From Bacilli bacterium (GTDB lineage: Bacteria > Bacillota_I > Bacilli_A > RFN20 > CAG-826): 64,000 nt of DNA. Of this stretch, positions 51,790-60,700 are shown piece by piece. The stretch's first letter is position 1, and each line of letters starts with the position of its first letter. Under the pieces are notes generated by a model that had not been told where the DNA came from, did no database searches, and was given only the letters and a program-made list of their open reading frames with translations. A program made the position numbers and the translations under genes. The stretch is taken from contig JALCDB010000007.1 in assembly GCA_022641095.1 (NCBI GenBank), positions 1 through 64,000 on the forward strand, in the 5' to 3' direction.

Positions 51790-53109
51790 CTAAAGCGTGA
51801 CCGCGCTGGAATCCTTGTCGAAGAAACCGAACGAATTCGAGAAATAGAGATTCGATTGGTCGCCTTTCGCTATTTTTTCGCTTGTCGAAACGAGAAACCC
51901 GTCATCGTATTCCTCAACAAGGGAGTACGACCGATCGCTTGGCAAGGAGAGGGATGAAAAATCGGTCGACGGCGTCACCGTTTCCGTTCCCAAAAGGTAG
52001 TTGGACGCATCATAGCACTTTATTTTGTAATACTCGGGGTTTTCTTTTGCGAAGACAGTGACGTCGTAGTAGACGTACTCGTATCCGCAAGGGCTAGCCC
52101 GCACGGGGACGGCGCCGACGTAAAGGCTGCTCATGGAATCGAAAATGTAGGTCGAAGTGCCATAGTCGGTGGACGAAACCCCGGATTTCATGTCAAAGAA
52201 GTAACGCGTCCAAACGTTCGAGTAGTTGTTGAAAAAAGGCCAACAAATCTTGCCACGAACAAGAGCGGGGTCGAAGGCGATGGCTACTTTGATAACCTCA
52301 TGGGGACCTGACGTGAGACCGATTGAGTAGACATTCTTCGCTTTCAAAGAGAAATCCGGCGCATAGGAAGAAATGTCATTCTCGTAAAACCTCACGTAGG
52401 CCACGTCGTCGCCATCGGCGGAAAAAGACGGTTCCATGAAATCCTGAATCAAGAAGGAGCAGCCCATCCCGAACAAGGACTGGGTCGATACGAAATCGTG
52501 GGACTTCAGAACGACCTCGCTTAAACCTGTCGAGCCGATTTTCTTTTTCCCGAACATATTCGAATCGGCCAAATAGGAAATCTCGATCTGATCGCCCTTC
52601 CGAAGATCCATGTCGTCAATGGAGGAAAGGGATGCCCCGAATTCGTCTTTGAAAACGGCGTTCTGCCAACGGGAATAATCGATTTTCCCTTCCTTGTCGA
52701 AATCGATGTTGACGACCCTTCCGTCGTGGGCGGTCACGCCGTTGACGTTCAGGGTCTCAGTATTTTCCTCCCCGGTCGGGCCGTAAACGAAGGCCCCTGT
52801 GATCAAGGTGATGGCCAAAGCCCCAATCGATACCCCCGCCACAATGAAACCGATAATAGACTTCTTTCTGCTCTTATCTAAATTCCTTTCGCTTTGCACC
52901 ACTTCTTCTTTCATATCCTCTTTTGTCAAAAGCAAATCCGAAGCGATCCCAAAAAGGCTGGCAAGCCTATTAAGGCTCTCGTCCTCGGGAATCCCACGAC
53001 CCTGCTCCCATTTCGCGACGGCGGAACGGGAAACGAAAATCTTTTGGGCCAACTCGTCCTGGCTCAGATTCAGTTTGGTTCGGTTTTCCTTCAGTTTGTC
53101 TTTGAACAT
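51790..53109 (-). CDS. Membrane-anchored XRE-type regulator with large extracytoplasmic domain
   Basis: 439 residues from the second of two tandem ATGs (53109), 5 nt after GGGAGG. An HTH_3 domain (about 3-58: LSQDELAQKIFVSRSAVAKW) is followed by a short linker, one membrane segment (about 83-106) and roughly 330 residues outside, rich in Asp, Ser and Tyr. The topology fits a one-component sensor that regulates DNA from the membrane. The external domain is not recognised. One of three HTH-membrane fusions in 4 kb. Confidence 0.8.
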   Translation of the reverse strand: MFKDKLKENRTKLNLSQDELAQKIFVSRSAVAKWEQGRGIPEDESLNRLASLFGIASDLLLTKEDMKEEVVQSERNLDKSRKKSIIGFIVAGVSIGALAITLITGAFVYGPTGEENTETLNVNGVTAHDGRVVNIDFDKEGKIDYSRWQNAVFKDEFGASLSSIDDMDLRKGDQIEISYLADSNMFGKKKIGSTGLSEVVLKSHDFVSTQSLFGMGCSFLIQDFMEPSFSADGDDVAYVRFYENDISSYAPDFSLKAKNVYSIGLTSGPHEVIKVAIAFDPALVRGKICWPFFNNYSNVWTRYFFDMKSGVSSTDYGTSTYIFDSMSSLYVGAVPVRASPCGYEYVYYDVTVFAKENPEYYKIKCYDASNYLLGTETVTPSTDFSSLSLPSDRSYSLVEEYDDGFLVSTSEKIAKGDQSNLYFSNSFGFFDKDSSAVTL

Positions 53110-53139
53110 CATTGCCTCCCGAAACAAATATAAGCGCAA

Positions 53140-53600
53140 AAGCGACCGAAACGGCCGATACTTAATGATACTACTTCCATGGTGTCAGCGGATTCGCTTG
53201 AAATTTGCCTTATATCAAGGGAAACGATGAACGGAAACGGATCTTCGGCTTTGCGTGGCCTCGCTCCATCGAAGTTGGTTAGATCCCTTAAAAGCACGAA
53301 CGTAAAGAGAGCAAACTCGCGACAACACCTGAATCCATTCTGATTTTATCAATTAGGCATGCGCAATCATTGTCGATTACACGATCTACCGTCAAATCGC
53401 GACAAAGCACCCAACGATTACCCATACTTTAAACTTATACGTCATTTCACACAAAAACCCTACCCCGCCAACGCAGAATGGCGTTTCGTGGCGAAAAAAG
53501 GGTTGCCAACCGTCGCATTTAGGCAAATGCAAACCAAATTTGGCGGTTTTTCCAAACGCGGTTGGTAGTCCTGATGGATCATTAAAGATAAGATTTCAGG
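53140..53600. other. Gene-free stretch
   Basis: No supported gene; contains the promoter area of the minus-strand XRE gene (a TATATT -10 near 53130) and otherwise nothing recognisable. Confidence 0.35.
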
Positions 53601-53612
53601 GCAGGAGGAACC

Positions 53613-53729
53613 ATGATGATGATCCGTTTGCTAATTTTGACGTTCACGCCGATTGTTTTCGTGAGTTCGACCGATTTCAACACACGGGGAAAGGAAACAA
53701 TCGGAAGTGATCTTGCCGACTATGCATAA
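53613..53729 (+). CDS. 38-residue hydrophobic small ORF
   Basis: AGGAGG (53603-53608) lies 4 nt before ATG-ATG-ATG; the third Met has ideal spacing. The product is MMMIRLLILTFTPIVFVSST then a polar tail DFNTRGKETIGSDLADYA. A short hydrophobic N-terminus with a charged tail looks like a small secreted or membrane peptide. It is followed by a long perfect hairpin and a second small membrane-protein gene. Too small for confident assignment. Confidence 0.45.
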   Translation: MMMIRLLILTFTPIVFVSSTDFNTRGKETIGSDLADYA

Positions 53730-53731
53730 TT

Positions 53732-53754
53732 ACGAGAGTTCCCGGAACTCTCGT
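53732..53754. repeat. Perfect 11-1-11 palindrome between the two small ORFs
   Basis: ACGAGAGTTCC (53732-53742), one base, GGAACTCTCGT (53744-53754). It lies 3 nt after the 38-residue ORF and 30 nt before the next ATG. There is no T run, so operator or RNA-stability element is more likely than a terminator. Confidence 0.6.
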
Positions 53755-53784
53755 CTCATTTCTAGTAAAAAAGGAGTCTTGTTC

Positions 53785-54000
53785 ATGAAAAAGAAAATCA
53801 TCTCTTACGTCGGCATTGGATTGCTCTCGGCCTTGGACATCTACCTGATGACGATAAGCGCCGCCTCGCTTGCAAACAAAGACTATCTTTACGGAGGGTC
53901 CCTCTCGCTTGAATGGCTGATCGCCCTTCTTGTTTTCGAAGGCCTGGCGATAGTTATCCTGACCGCATGGCTTGTTTTCACCATCAAGAAGAAACGATAA
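53785..54000 (+). CDS. Small two-helix membrane protein
   Basis: 71 residues from the ATG at 53785 (AGGAG with 8-nt spacing; the longer open frame upstream includes the palindrome). Lys-rich N-terminus, hydrophobic segments at about 5-28 and 43-66, Lys/Arg-rich C-terminus, so both ends are probably cytosolic. Family unknown. The position among three HTH-membrane regulators suggests it may be their target or partner. Confidence 0.6.
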   Translation: MKKKIISYVGIGLLSALDIYLMTISAASLANKDYLYGGSLSLEWLIALLVFEGLAIVILTAWLVFTIKKKR

Positions 54001-54013
54001 GAGGAATTCCCCT

Positions 54014-54046
54014 AATAAAACGGCCTCTACTGGCCGGTTTTATTTT
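54014..54046. terminator. Bidirectional terminator
   Basis: AAAACGGCC (54017-54025) with GGCCGGTTTT (54032-54041), one bulged G, then TATTTTCT. It lies between the convergent small membrane protein and the XRE gene. Confidence 0.65.
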
Positions 54047-54519
54047 CTCTTAGGCTTTGGAGGCTCGTTCGTATGCCTTTTTAAGAGGGAATAAACAAGC
54101 AAAACAACCCCTACGAGAACAAAAGTCGCGGCAAGGGCGAATGAAAAACCTAAGGGGGTAAAAGTTATCGTCGACGATGGCTCATTCGGTTTACCGTCAA
54201 AATAGAAAACAGCGAATGAGGCAATCAGTCCCGCGACGCCAAGACAGAAAACGATTGCGGACACCCAAAAAAATATTTTCGCGTTCTTCTTCGCCTTTGC
54301 GCTATCAAAAGGTATGCCTTCCCCTTCGATCAAGGTTTCTATGCTAACTCCGAAATATTTGGCAAGCGCCGAAAGATTCTCCCCGGAAGGCACGCTCAAT
54401 CCGGTTTCCCATCTTGAGACAATCTGCCGGGAAACCCGCAGGGCGAAAGCAAGTTCCTCCTGAGTTGTTCCTCTCGCTTTTCTCAATTCTTTTATTTTTT
54501 GGCCAACGTTTCTTGTCAC
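54040..54519 (-). CDS. XRE-type regulator with two membrane helices
   Basis: About 159 residues if started at the GTG at 54519 (GTGAGG upstream); an ATG at 54576 would add 19 residues with no homology to the HTH start. HTH_3 at the N-terminus (TQEELAFALRVSRQIVSRWE), then two hydrophobic segments (about 83-105 and 122-145) and a short basic tail. It belongs to the class of membrane-tethered XRE proteins often linked to small exporters or stress sensing. Confidence 0.75.
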   Translation of the reverse strand: MTRNVGQKIKELRKARGTTQEELAFALRVSRQIVSRWETGLSVPSGENLSALAKYFGVSIETLIEGEGIPFDSAKAKKNAKIFFWVSAIVFCLGVAGLIASFAVFYFDGKPNEPSSTITFTPLGFSFALAATFVLVGVVLLVYSLLKRHTNEPPKPKRK

Positions 54520-54773
54520 GGCCCATAACCTCACTAATAAATAATACCGCTTCCCCACCATATAAGTGATTAACAACGGCCCTTCCTCGAAGCGGCCTTC
54601 CTTTTGGTGTTGTTCCGATTAGCGAAACCAAAGAAGTTTGCCTTAGCGAGAAGCTCCTTGCTATTGAACGAACGCCTGGAAATAGATTATCCTAAAAATG
54701 TTTATCAAAAAAGTTCGTTCCCAGTTCGCTTGCTTTTTGGCGCGCAAGGAAAGGGCCAAAATGACAACGTAGA

Positions 54774-55613
54774 CTAATTCTTTCTTGGTTTCAGCCGAAG
54801 CAAAGCGATGATCCCTAGCGCGAGGCCGACCGCCTCGAAAACCCCATAGGCAACAAACCATACGAGGGTCATCCCCATCGCCAGGAACGCCTCGCCGGCC
54901 AAACAAAAGGCCAACCCGAGGCAAAGCGGGACAACGCTCTTCCAATTGCGAGGCAACTGCATGTCATCCTTCTTGCCGAAGGGAATCAAAACAAGGAAGA
55001 TCGCGACCTCCGCCACAACGGGCAGATAGACGATCCACGAGCGGCTCTCGGGAGCCACCGCATATCTTGAAAACGGCATTACGTAGCAAAAAAGCACCGT
55101 CAAAACGCTTATGGCCAACGCCCCGTGGCTCCCGATGGCCTTATAACGGTCGTTGTAGAATTTGCCCCGGTAAAAGTCCTGGAAGGAAATATAACCCCCG
55201 CCAAAAGTCAGAAGCCCCGCCAAAACCAAAACGATGGCGAGAATGAAAAAGGCCCAGTAGGCCCCGCTCAAAAACGGGACCTTGGTTATAAGATAGGCGA
55301 AAATGCAGGCGAAGAGAATGAGAGCGCCGCCGACGAAGGACTCGACTCGAAAGCGGCTGATTCTGGCGCCGTCCGTTTTGTCGCCTTCCGCGAGGGTCTC
55401 CGCCTTCGGAGTTTTGGAGAAAAGGGTCGCGATGTCAATCTGCAGCGCTTCCGCGAGGGCGGGAATAATCGAGGCATCGGGATAACCGGCGCCCGTCTCC
55501 CAACGGCTTACGGTCTGATCGGAGACATTCAGTTTCTCCGCAAGTTCGGTCTGCGTCATCCGCAGGGCCTTTCTTCTTTCGGCTATGACAAGCGACATAT
55601 CCTGATTTGCCAT
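54774..55613 (-). CDS. XRE-type regulator with polytopic membrane domain
   Basis: 279 residues from the ATG at 55613 (GGAGG with 8-nt spacing). HTH_3 (TQTELAEKLNVSDQTVSRWE) spans about 10-65, followed by a charged linker and six to seven membrane segments from about 95 to 272. The plan is common in Firmicutes (HTH plus DUF-like membrane domain). The ligand or signal is unknown. Third member of the local HTH-membrane cluster. Confidence 0.8.
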   Translation of the reverse strand: MANQDMSLVIAERRKALRMTQTELAEKLNVSDQTVSRWETGAGYPDASIIPALAEALQIDIATLFSKTPKAETLAEGDKTDGARISRFRVESFVGGALILFACIFAYLITKVPFLSGAYWAFFILAIVLVLAGLLTFGGGYISFQDFYRGKFYNDRYKAIGSHGALAISVLTVLFCYVMPFSRYAVAPESRSWIVYLPVVAEVAIFLVLIPFGKKDDMQLPRNWKSVVPLCLGLAFCLAGEAFLAMGMTLVWFVAYGVFEAVGLALGIIALLRLKPRKN

Positions 55614-55748
55614 ATTGTGGCCTCCTATGAGCAACGATATTCTTAGCTTCGGCCTCATTAAAAAGAATACCATTTATTAGGTTTTCGCCCACAAAAAACG
55701 AGAATTTGAGGACGACTCGCTCGAAACGCCGCGAGAATCTCGCGATGT

Positions 55749-56306
55749 TCAGCGAGGGCCTATAAAAAGCGAGGGACGAAAGCGACGAAGGGCGAAAACC
55801 AGTGGTTTGGCCAACAATCCGACCAAAACGGCGCTTCCTATGCCAACGCAGAAACGAATAAGGGTTTCAAGCCACACAATGGTTATTGGATAGCCAATTA
55901 TCAGTGCGTCGAGATATAAAGCCAAAGTATTGGCTGCGGTCGTGACTACGGCGGCAAGGACAATCACGGAATAAAAAATAAGCGAATGGCGTTCCAGCGC
56001 CTTTCCTTTTCGGCGGAACGAAAGCGAAGCGAAAGAAATGATCAATCCGCGGAGAAGGGGGCCAATGAGCCAAAGAGGGAGGGTGATGGCGAATCCATAG
56101 GAGAAAATCTGTACCATGAATTCGCCAAGCAAAGCGACCATGAGCGTGTCTCCGACCCCAAAGGTCAAGGACGCGACGACGACCGGCAGAGAGGCAAGCG
56201 TCAAATGGATGTTCCCAATCGGAAAGGTCGCTTTCGACAAGGCGAAATACAAGGCGATGAACATCGCGTCAATCGATATTCGATAAACGATATTATCTTT
56301 GGGCAA
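55749..56306 (-). CDS. ECF transporter S component (substrate-binding membrane subunit)
   Basis: About 185 residues of six-helix S-component sequence (SIDAMFIALYFALSKATFPI ... LPVVVASLTFGVGDTLMVAL ... LPLWLIGPLLRGLIISFASL), like folate/vitamin-family members. The open frame continues to an ATG at 56462, but those first ~50 residues belong to a Fic-protein remnant. The best internal candidate is a TTG at 56306 with AAGGAG only 2 nt away, so the true start is uncertain. The shared EcfA/EcfT module is encoded at 63.0-64 kb. Substrate not determined. Confidence 0.65.
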   Translation of the reverse strand: MPKDNIVYRISIDAMFIALYFALSKATFPIGNIHLTLASLPVVVASLTFGVGDTLMVALLGEFMVQIFSYGFAITLPLWLIGPLLRGLIISFASLSFRRKGKALERHSLIFYSVIVLAAVVTTAANTLALYLDALIIGYPITIVWLETLIRFCVGIGSAVLVGLLAKPLVFALRRFRPSLFIGPR

Positions 56307-56369
56307 TACTCCTTTTCCCGACGTCCGAATACTCAGACTGCGGAATTTTAACACGATGCGAAAACAAAT

Positions 56370-56997
56370 GGCTAAAAACTTTTGAAAGAACCGGTTGCTG
56401 GTCCTCCATTCTTTGAGAAGACTGGCTAAGGCGGGCTCTATCGTGTTCAGCGATAGATCCAAAGCATTCTCGACAATTCCTTTTTGGAAAGCGAAAGCAT
56501 GGCATTCCCGAGGGCATAAGCTACCCGTCCCCGCCCTTTGAAACTCTTGCCATCGAAAACCAAGAAAGTGCCGTTGATTCTTTTATAGCACTGATAGGCC
56601 ATGAAAATGAAGTTCTGAATAAACGGATCGTAATCGTTTTTGCTTTCCATCCACCCATAGCTTGAGCGTTGAAGAGAGTCTTAGTACATATCTTTGTATT
56701 CGAATATCACCGATTCCAAAGAGACGTATTTGCAAATATCGAAACCCGCTTGATAAATAAAAAAACCAGCAAAAGAAGTTCTTCTTCTTTGCCAAAATCC
56801 AGCGGCGAATAGGGTATGCGAATCAGATTAAGCGCCTTGCCATAGCCCAGAATTTCTATTTTGTCATGGGTTTCGGCAGAATGAGGATTTTTGAGAATCT
56901 CGGCCACCCTCGCTTCCGTTGAAACGATTCCCTCCATGACGTTGGAAGAGTAGGCAGAAGCCACTTCCGCGACTTTCGCCGATTTGTCTAGACTCAA
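56370..56997 (-). pseudogene. Fic-family protein, deleted and frameshifted
   Basis: Three minus-strand frames carry a Fic protein in order. The N-terminal segment is SSNVMEGIVSTEARVAEIL with THDKIEILGYGKALNLI (56997 to about 56800). The C-terminal part is SYGWMESKNDYDPFIQNFIF (about 56660-56600), and a winged-helix end is LSKKELSRML ... SLNTIEPALASLLKEW (about 56490-56400). The catalytic HPFxxGNGR block is missing, so it is dead. Its tail runs in frame into the ECF S component. Confidence 0.7.
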
Positions 56998-57000
56998 TTA

Positions 57001-57577
57001 GAAAATCCTCTTTTTACTGTCGGCCTCCCCACGGAGATTGCCGATAAAGCCATTCAATGAGGCGATTTTGGAGTCAATTGATCCGTTTTTTAAAAACAAG
57101 TGATCAAATATATGAATTTTAATAACTGAATAATGATAAAAAGTGGTTAGTAAATCAATGCAATGTGCTGCTTATCTAATCAAAAAATGATTTATTAGGT
57201 AGTAAATTGTTGCTCATTCGAGTAAACCACCATAGAAAAAATTGATGCTTATTCTCAAGACTCACGCTTCACTTCCATCTTCCCATCGCCTGATGATACT
57301 TTTTCGGAAGAGAAAATAGGAGGCGGACAGAACGCAGCATTTGAATTTGGCCATTCCGTTGGGTGTTTGGGAAAAAATGTCATGCCATTAGCAAAACTTA
57401 TCATAGGAAAAGCCATCGGACATTGGTGGTTTTATATGTCGATTATGAAAAGCGATCTGATTGGCGCGAAAGATTAAAAGAAAAGACGAATTTGTGTAAG
57501 CGGTAGTTTTGCGAAAGGCATCCAAAAAGATCCTCTTTCATATGTTTATCTGCTTTAAGCGGCAAAACAATTGATGA
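57001..57577. other. Gene-free AT-rich stretch
   Basis: No supported gene or RNA. Long A/T runs around 57080-57240. Downstream flank of the tRNA cluster. Confidence 0.4.
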
Positions 57578-57653
57578 TGGTGCCGCCTTCCGGATTCGGA
57601 CCGAAGACCTACTGATTACAAATCAGTTGCTCTGCCAGCTGAGCTAAGGCGGC
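57578..57653 (-). tRNA. tRNA-Thr (anticodon UGU)
   Basis: 76 nt with encoded CCA. Acceptor GCCGCCT / AGGCGGC, D-arm TAGCTCAGCTGGCAGAGCA, anticodon arm CTGAT-TTGTAAT-CAG (UGU), T-arm GGTCCGAATCC. Confidence 0.95.
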
Positions 57654-57711
57654 GTTTGGCGTGAAGCCGACTAAAATCATACCATCGCCGCCCTTTTTAG
57701 GGAACAAAGAT

Positions 57712-57739
57712 AAAAGAAAGCCCCGCGTGAACGCGAGGC
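57712..57739 (-). terminator. Terminator after tRNA-Val
   Basis: Minus strand GCCTCGCG-TTCA-CGCGGGGC (57739-57720), then TTTCTTTT. Confidence 0.75.
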
Positions 57740-57750
57740 GTCTAACCATA

Positions 57751-57826
57751 TGGTGGGTGCTAGGGGGGTCGGACCCTTGACCTCTTCCGTGTGAAGGAAG
57801 CGCTCTCCCGCTGAGCTAAGCACCCA
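57751..57826 (-). tRNA. tRNA-Val (anticodon CAC)
   Basis: 76 nt with CCA. Acceptor GGGTGCT / AGCACCC, D-arm TAGCTCAGCGGGAGAGC, anticodon loop TTCACAC (CAC) on stem CTTCC/GGAAG, T-arm GGGTCCGACCC. Confidence 0.93.
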
Positions 57827-57859
57827 ATCGTCGAAGATATGCGACGTCTTAGAAGAAAC

Positions 57860-57890
57860 AAGCCCCGATTTTCGCATCGGGGCTTCTTTT
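57860..57890. terminator. Hairpin terminator between tRNA-Ile and tRNA-Val
   Basis: AAGCCCCGAT (57860-57869) / ATCGGGGCTT (57876-57885), loop of 6, T-rich on both sides. Confidence 0.7.
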
Positions 57891-57895
57891 CGTTT

Positions 57896-57972
57896 TGGTG
57901 GGCCTTAATGGGTTTGGACCATCGACCTTGCGCTTATCAAGCGCACGCTCTAACCAGCTGAGCTAAAGGCCC
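57896..57972 (-). tRNA. tRNA-Ile (anticodon GAU)
   Basis: 77 nt with CCA. Acceptor GGGCCTT / AAGGCCC, D-arm TAGCTCAGCTGGTTAGAGC, anticodon arm TGCGC-TTGATAA-GCGCA (GAU), T-arm GGTCCAAACCC. Confidence 0.95.
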
Positions 57973-58075
57973 ACTTGCGCCCGAAAGCGCCTTAATAATA
58001 TACAACGCTCGCAAGGTGGTAGCAAGCGGCTAGTTGCTTTTGCCGCCGCCCGCAAAAGGGAAAAACAGACTCGCT

Positions 58076-59314
58076 CTAAAAAGACAACTCCGCCACGTCC
58101 TTCCAAGTGGAGGCTATCGCCTTCACGCGAAGCGAATAATAGGCGACGTCCAAAGGCTCGTCTTTCAAAACCCCATCGATCAAGTCGGCGATCTCAACGG
58201 CCTGCTCTTTGGTGCATCCTCGGGTCGTGACGGCGGCGAATCCGATCCGGACTCCCGAAGCCTCGGCCGGTTTGAGGGTATCGCCATGGATCATGTTTTT
58301 GTTGGTCGTGACGCCAACGCTCTCGAGTTTCAGTTGCGCCTCTTTGCCCGTGATGCCATAGGTCTTAAGGACATTGAGAAGGAAAAGGTGGTTGTCAGTG
58401 CCGGAAACCGTCGCGCCCAAATGCGCCAGTTCGTCGTTGCAGGCCTTGGTGTTGTCCAAGACCTTTTTAATGTACGTTTTGAAGGAAGGCTCGGCGTCTT
58501 CGCGGAAGGCCACCGCCTTCGCGGCGATTATGTTCTCGAGCGGGCCGCCTTGCGAATATGGGAACACGGCTTTGTCGACCCTCTTGGCGATATCAGGGTC
58601 GTTGGTGAGGATAACGCCTCCACGGGGCCCCCTAAGGGTCTTATGGGTCGTCGAGGTTACCAGATCGGCGTAGTCGCAGGGGTTCTGGCAATAGCCGGCG
58701 GCAATGATGCCGGCGATATGGGCCATGTCGACCATGAAGAGGCAATGGGTTGATGAATGGGCGTTATGCTCATCGATCAATTCGCGCATCCTCTTGAAGT
58801 CGATTGCGTATGGATAGGCCGAATAACCGGCCAAGAAAAGGTTCGGGTCGTATTCGTCAAGGCACTTTTCGACGATTCCATAATCAAGATGGGCGTCCTC
58901 GCCGAGGGGGTAATGGACGAAATGGTACATTTGGCTGGAGAAGGAGACGGGAGACCCATGCGTCAGGTGACCCCCGTCATTGAGTTCGAGGGAAAGGACG
59001 GTTTCGCCCGGATTGATGAGGGCGTGATAAGCCGCGAAATTGGCTTGAGACCCACTATGGGGTTGAACGTTCGCGAATTTGGCGCCAAAAAGGGCCTTAA
59101 GACGCTCGATGCAAAGGTTCTCGCATCGGTCGATGAACTCGCAACCCCCATAGTAACGATGGCCGGGGAAACCTTCCGCGTATTTGGCGACCATGATGCT
59201 GGACATCGCCAACCTCGTTTCCTTAGAAGGGTAATTCTCGCTGCAAATCAGCTCGATCCCCTCGTTTTGCCGTTTCGTCTCCAAAGCGAAGATGTCTTCG
59301 ATTTCCCGATCCAT
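58076..59314 (-). CDS. glyA: Serine hydroxymethyltransferase
   Basis: A 412-residue PLP enzyme of standard length. NEGIELICSENYPS and VQPHSGSQAN are substrate-site segments, and TSTTHKTLRGPRGG holds the PLP lysine. It converts serine and tetrahydrofolate to glycine and methylene-tetrahydrofolate, the latter also used by MnmG/MnmE. AAGGAAG precedes the ATG. Its leader contains GAAAAG-6-CTTTTC symmetry, possibly regulatory. It is downstream of the rpsI terminator. Confidence 0.96.
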   Translation of the reverse strand: MDREIEDIFALETKRQNEGIELICSENYPSKETRLAMSSIMVAKYAEGFPGHRYYGGCEFIDRCENLCIERLKALFGAKFANVQPHSGSQANFAAYHALINPGETVLSLELNDGGHLTHGSPVSFSSQMYHFVHYPLGEDAHLDYGIVEKCLDEYDPNLFLAGYSAYPYAIDFKRMRELIDEHNAHSSTHCLFMVDMAHIAGIIAAGYCQNPCDYADLVTSTTHKTLRGPRGGVILTNDPDIAKRVDKAVFPYSQGGPLENIIAAKAVAFREDAEPSFKTYIKKVLDNTKACNDELAHLGATVSGTDNHLFLLNVLKTYGITGKEAQLKLESVGVTTNKNMIHGDTLKPAEASGVRIGFAAVTTRGCTKEQAVEIADLIDGVLKDEPLDVAYYSLRVKAIASTWKDVAELSF

Positions 59315-59383
59315 AGGCGTCCTTCTTCCTTATATATGGAAAAGTGTCTCCTTTTCGTTCGTCCTATTCAAGAAATAAACGAA

Positions 59384-59413
59384 AGAAAAAAGCCTAGCGG
59401 CGAGGCTAGGCTT
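59384..59413 (-). terminator. Terminator of rplM-rpsI
   Basis: AAGCCTAGC (59413-59405 minus) / GCTAGGCTT (59398-59390), 6-nt loop, then TTTTTT. Confidence 0.9.
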
Positions 59414-59427
59414 ACGAAGGCGAGCGA

Positions 59428-59820
59428 TTAACGTTTGCTGAATTGTGGAGCGCGGCGAGCGGCTTTCAAGCCGTACTTCTTGCGTTCTTTGACGCGTGGG
59501 TTGCGGGTCAGCATCCCGGCGACCTTGAGGGCCTTGCGGTCTTCGCCGGCCTCGAGGAGGGCGCGAGCGATGCCAAGGCGAATGGCCTCGGCTTGTCCGG
59601 TGAATCCGCCGCCTTTGACATCGGCCTCGACGTCATAACGGGCGTCGCCGCCAATGAGGATGAGCGGTTGTTTCAGGTTTTGCACGAGAGTGGCGTAAGG
59701 CATGTATTTCTCAACGGCTTTGCCATTGACGACGATCTTGCCTTTTCCGCTATTGATGTAGACGCGGGCAATGGAGGCCTTGCGGCGGCCAGTGCCATAG
59801 TATTTCTTTTCGTTAGCCAT
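59428..59820 (-). CDS. rpsI: 30S ribosomal protein S9
   Basis: 130 residues, the normal length. [16 protein letters not shown] and the C-terminal [17 protein letters not shown] are diagnostic; the basic tail reaches the P-site tRNA. Follows rplM by 11 nt in the universal rplM-rpsI pair. Confidence 0.98.
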   Translation of the reverse strand: MANEKKYYGTGRRKASIARVYINSGKGKIVVNGKAVEKYMPYATLVQNLKQPLILIGGDARYDVEADVKGGGFTGQAEAIRLGIARALLEAGEDRKALKVAGMLTRNPRVKERKKYGLKAARRAPQFSKR

Positions 59821-59831
59821 GGTGTTTCTCC

Positions 59832-60278
59832 TTACTTCTTAAGCTCGAGCTTAACGGGTTTCTGGGCCTCTTGCTCGTGCTTCTCGTCTTTGTAGACGAA
59901 GAGTTTCTTCAACATTTTGCGGCCAAGGGGTCCTTTTGGGAGCATGCCCCAGACGCAACGTTTGATAAGCTCTTCCGGGAACTCGCGGAGCATGACGCCC
60001 GCCGTACGGGTGCGAAGACCTCCGGCGTACTCAGAGACATTATAATAGTTCTTCTTGTGTTCGCCGCCGTTTTTGCCAGTCATTTTAACTTTAGAGGCAT
60101 TGATGACGATAACGAAATCGCCAGTATCCTGATTCGGCGTGTAGATGGCTTTGTTCTTCCCCATCAAGATTTGCGCAACTTGGCTCGCGAGACGGCCGAG
60201 CGGAATATCCGTGGCGTCAACAAGATACCATGCGCGCTTCACTTCGGCGGGTTTCGCCATTGTGGTTTGACGCTGCAT
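59832..60278 (-). CDS. rplM: 50S ribosomal protein L13
   Basis: 148 residues. The start [20 protein letters not shown], then [15 protein letters not shown], the core [18 protein letters not shown] and the C-terminal [15 protein letters not shown] are all L13-specific. Preceded by GAAGAAGGAAA as ribosome-binding site. The leader of about 88 nt has a small AGTC/GACT hairpin and could hold an L13-type autoregulatory structure, which I cannot confirm. Confidence 0.98.
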   Translation of the reverse strand: MQRQTTMAKPAEVKRAWYLVDATDIPLGRLASQVAQILMGKNKAIYTPNQDTGDFVIVINASKVKMTGKNGGEHKKNYYNVSEYAGGLRTRTAGVMLREFPEELIKRCVWGMLPKGPLGRKMLKKLFVYKDEKHEQEAQKPVKLELKK

Positions 60279-60372
60279 AATCTTTTTCCTTCTTCCTAGT
60301 CAACTATGTGACTCTCTTTTGAACGACTCGAACTTTACCGGGGTCCGCTCTTTCAAAGTAGTGCCGTGGATT

Positions 60373-60401
60373 ATTATCCATACCTTAAGGTATGTTGTCA
60401 A
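60373..60401 (-). promoter_or_regulatory. rplM-rpsI promoter with a palindrome filling the spacer
   Basis: Minus strand TTGACA (60401-60396), 17 bp, GATAAT (60378-60373). Sixteen of the 17 spacer bases are the perfect palindrome CATACCTTAAGGTATG (60394-60379). Confidence 0.7.
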
Positions 60402-60659
60402 AGGAAAACGCGTCGGCGCCCGCGCCGAAAAACCGGCCGGCGTTCTTAGCCTCGTTAGCCCAAAATCCAAAAACGGAGCCTTGGCGAAATTGCCTACCGG
60501 GACGAAAGAAAGGAAATGGGCCCTAGCGGGCTTCGAGAAAACGAAAGAAAAATCATTATCGAAAATCGGCATCGTCATTCGTTCAAAGCAGTCAAAATAA
60601 GCGAGTTTTGCCGAGATAATGACGCAAAACCCACTTGCTTTATCAAGGATTTGGCAACG

Positions 60660-60684
60660 AAAAAGGGATGGGCGAAGCCATCCC
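60660..60684 (-). terminator. Terminator of the YebC-type gene
   Basis: Minus strand GGGATGG (60684-60678) / CCATCCC (60671-60665) with loop CTTCGC, then TTTTTCG. Confidence 0.88.
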
Positions 60685-60700
60685 TACGCTGCCGCTACAA

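Noticed and set aside
53359-53568. 69-codon plus-strand frame
   Set aside because: No SD, unusual composition, no membrane or domain pattern.
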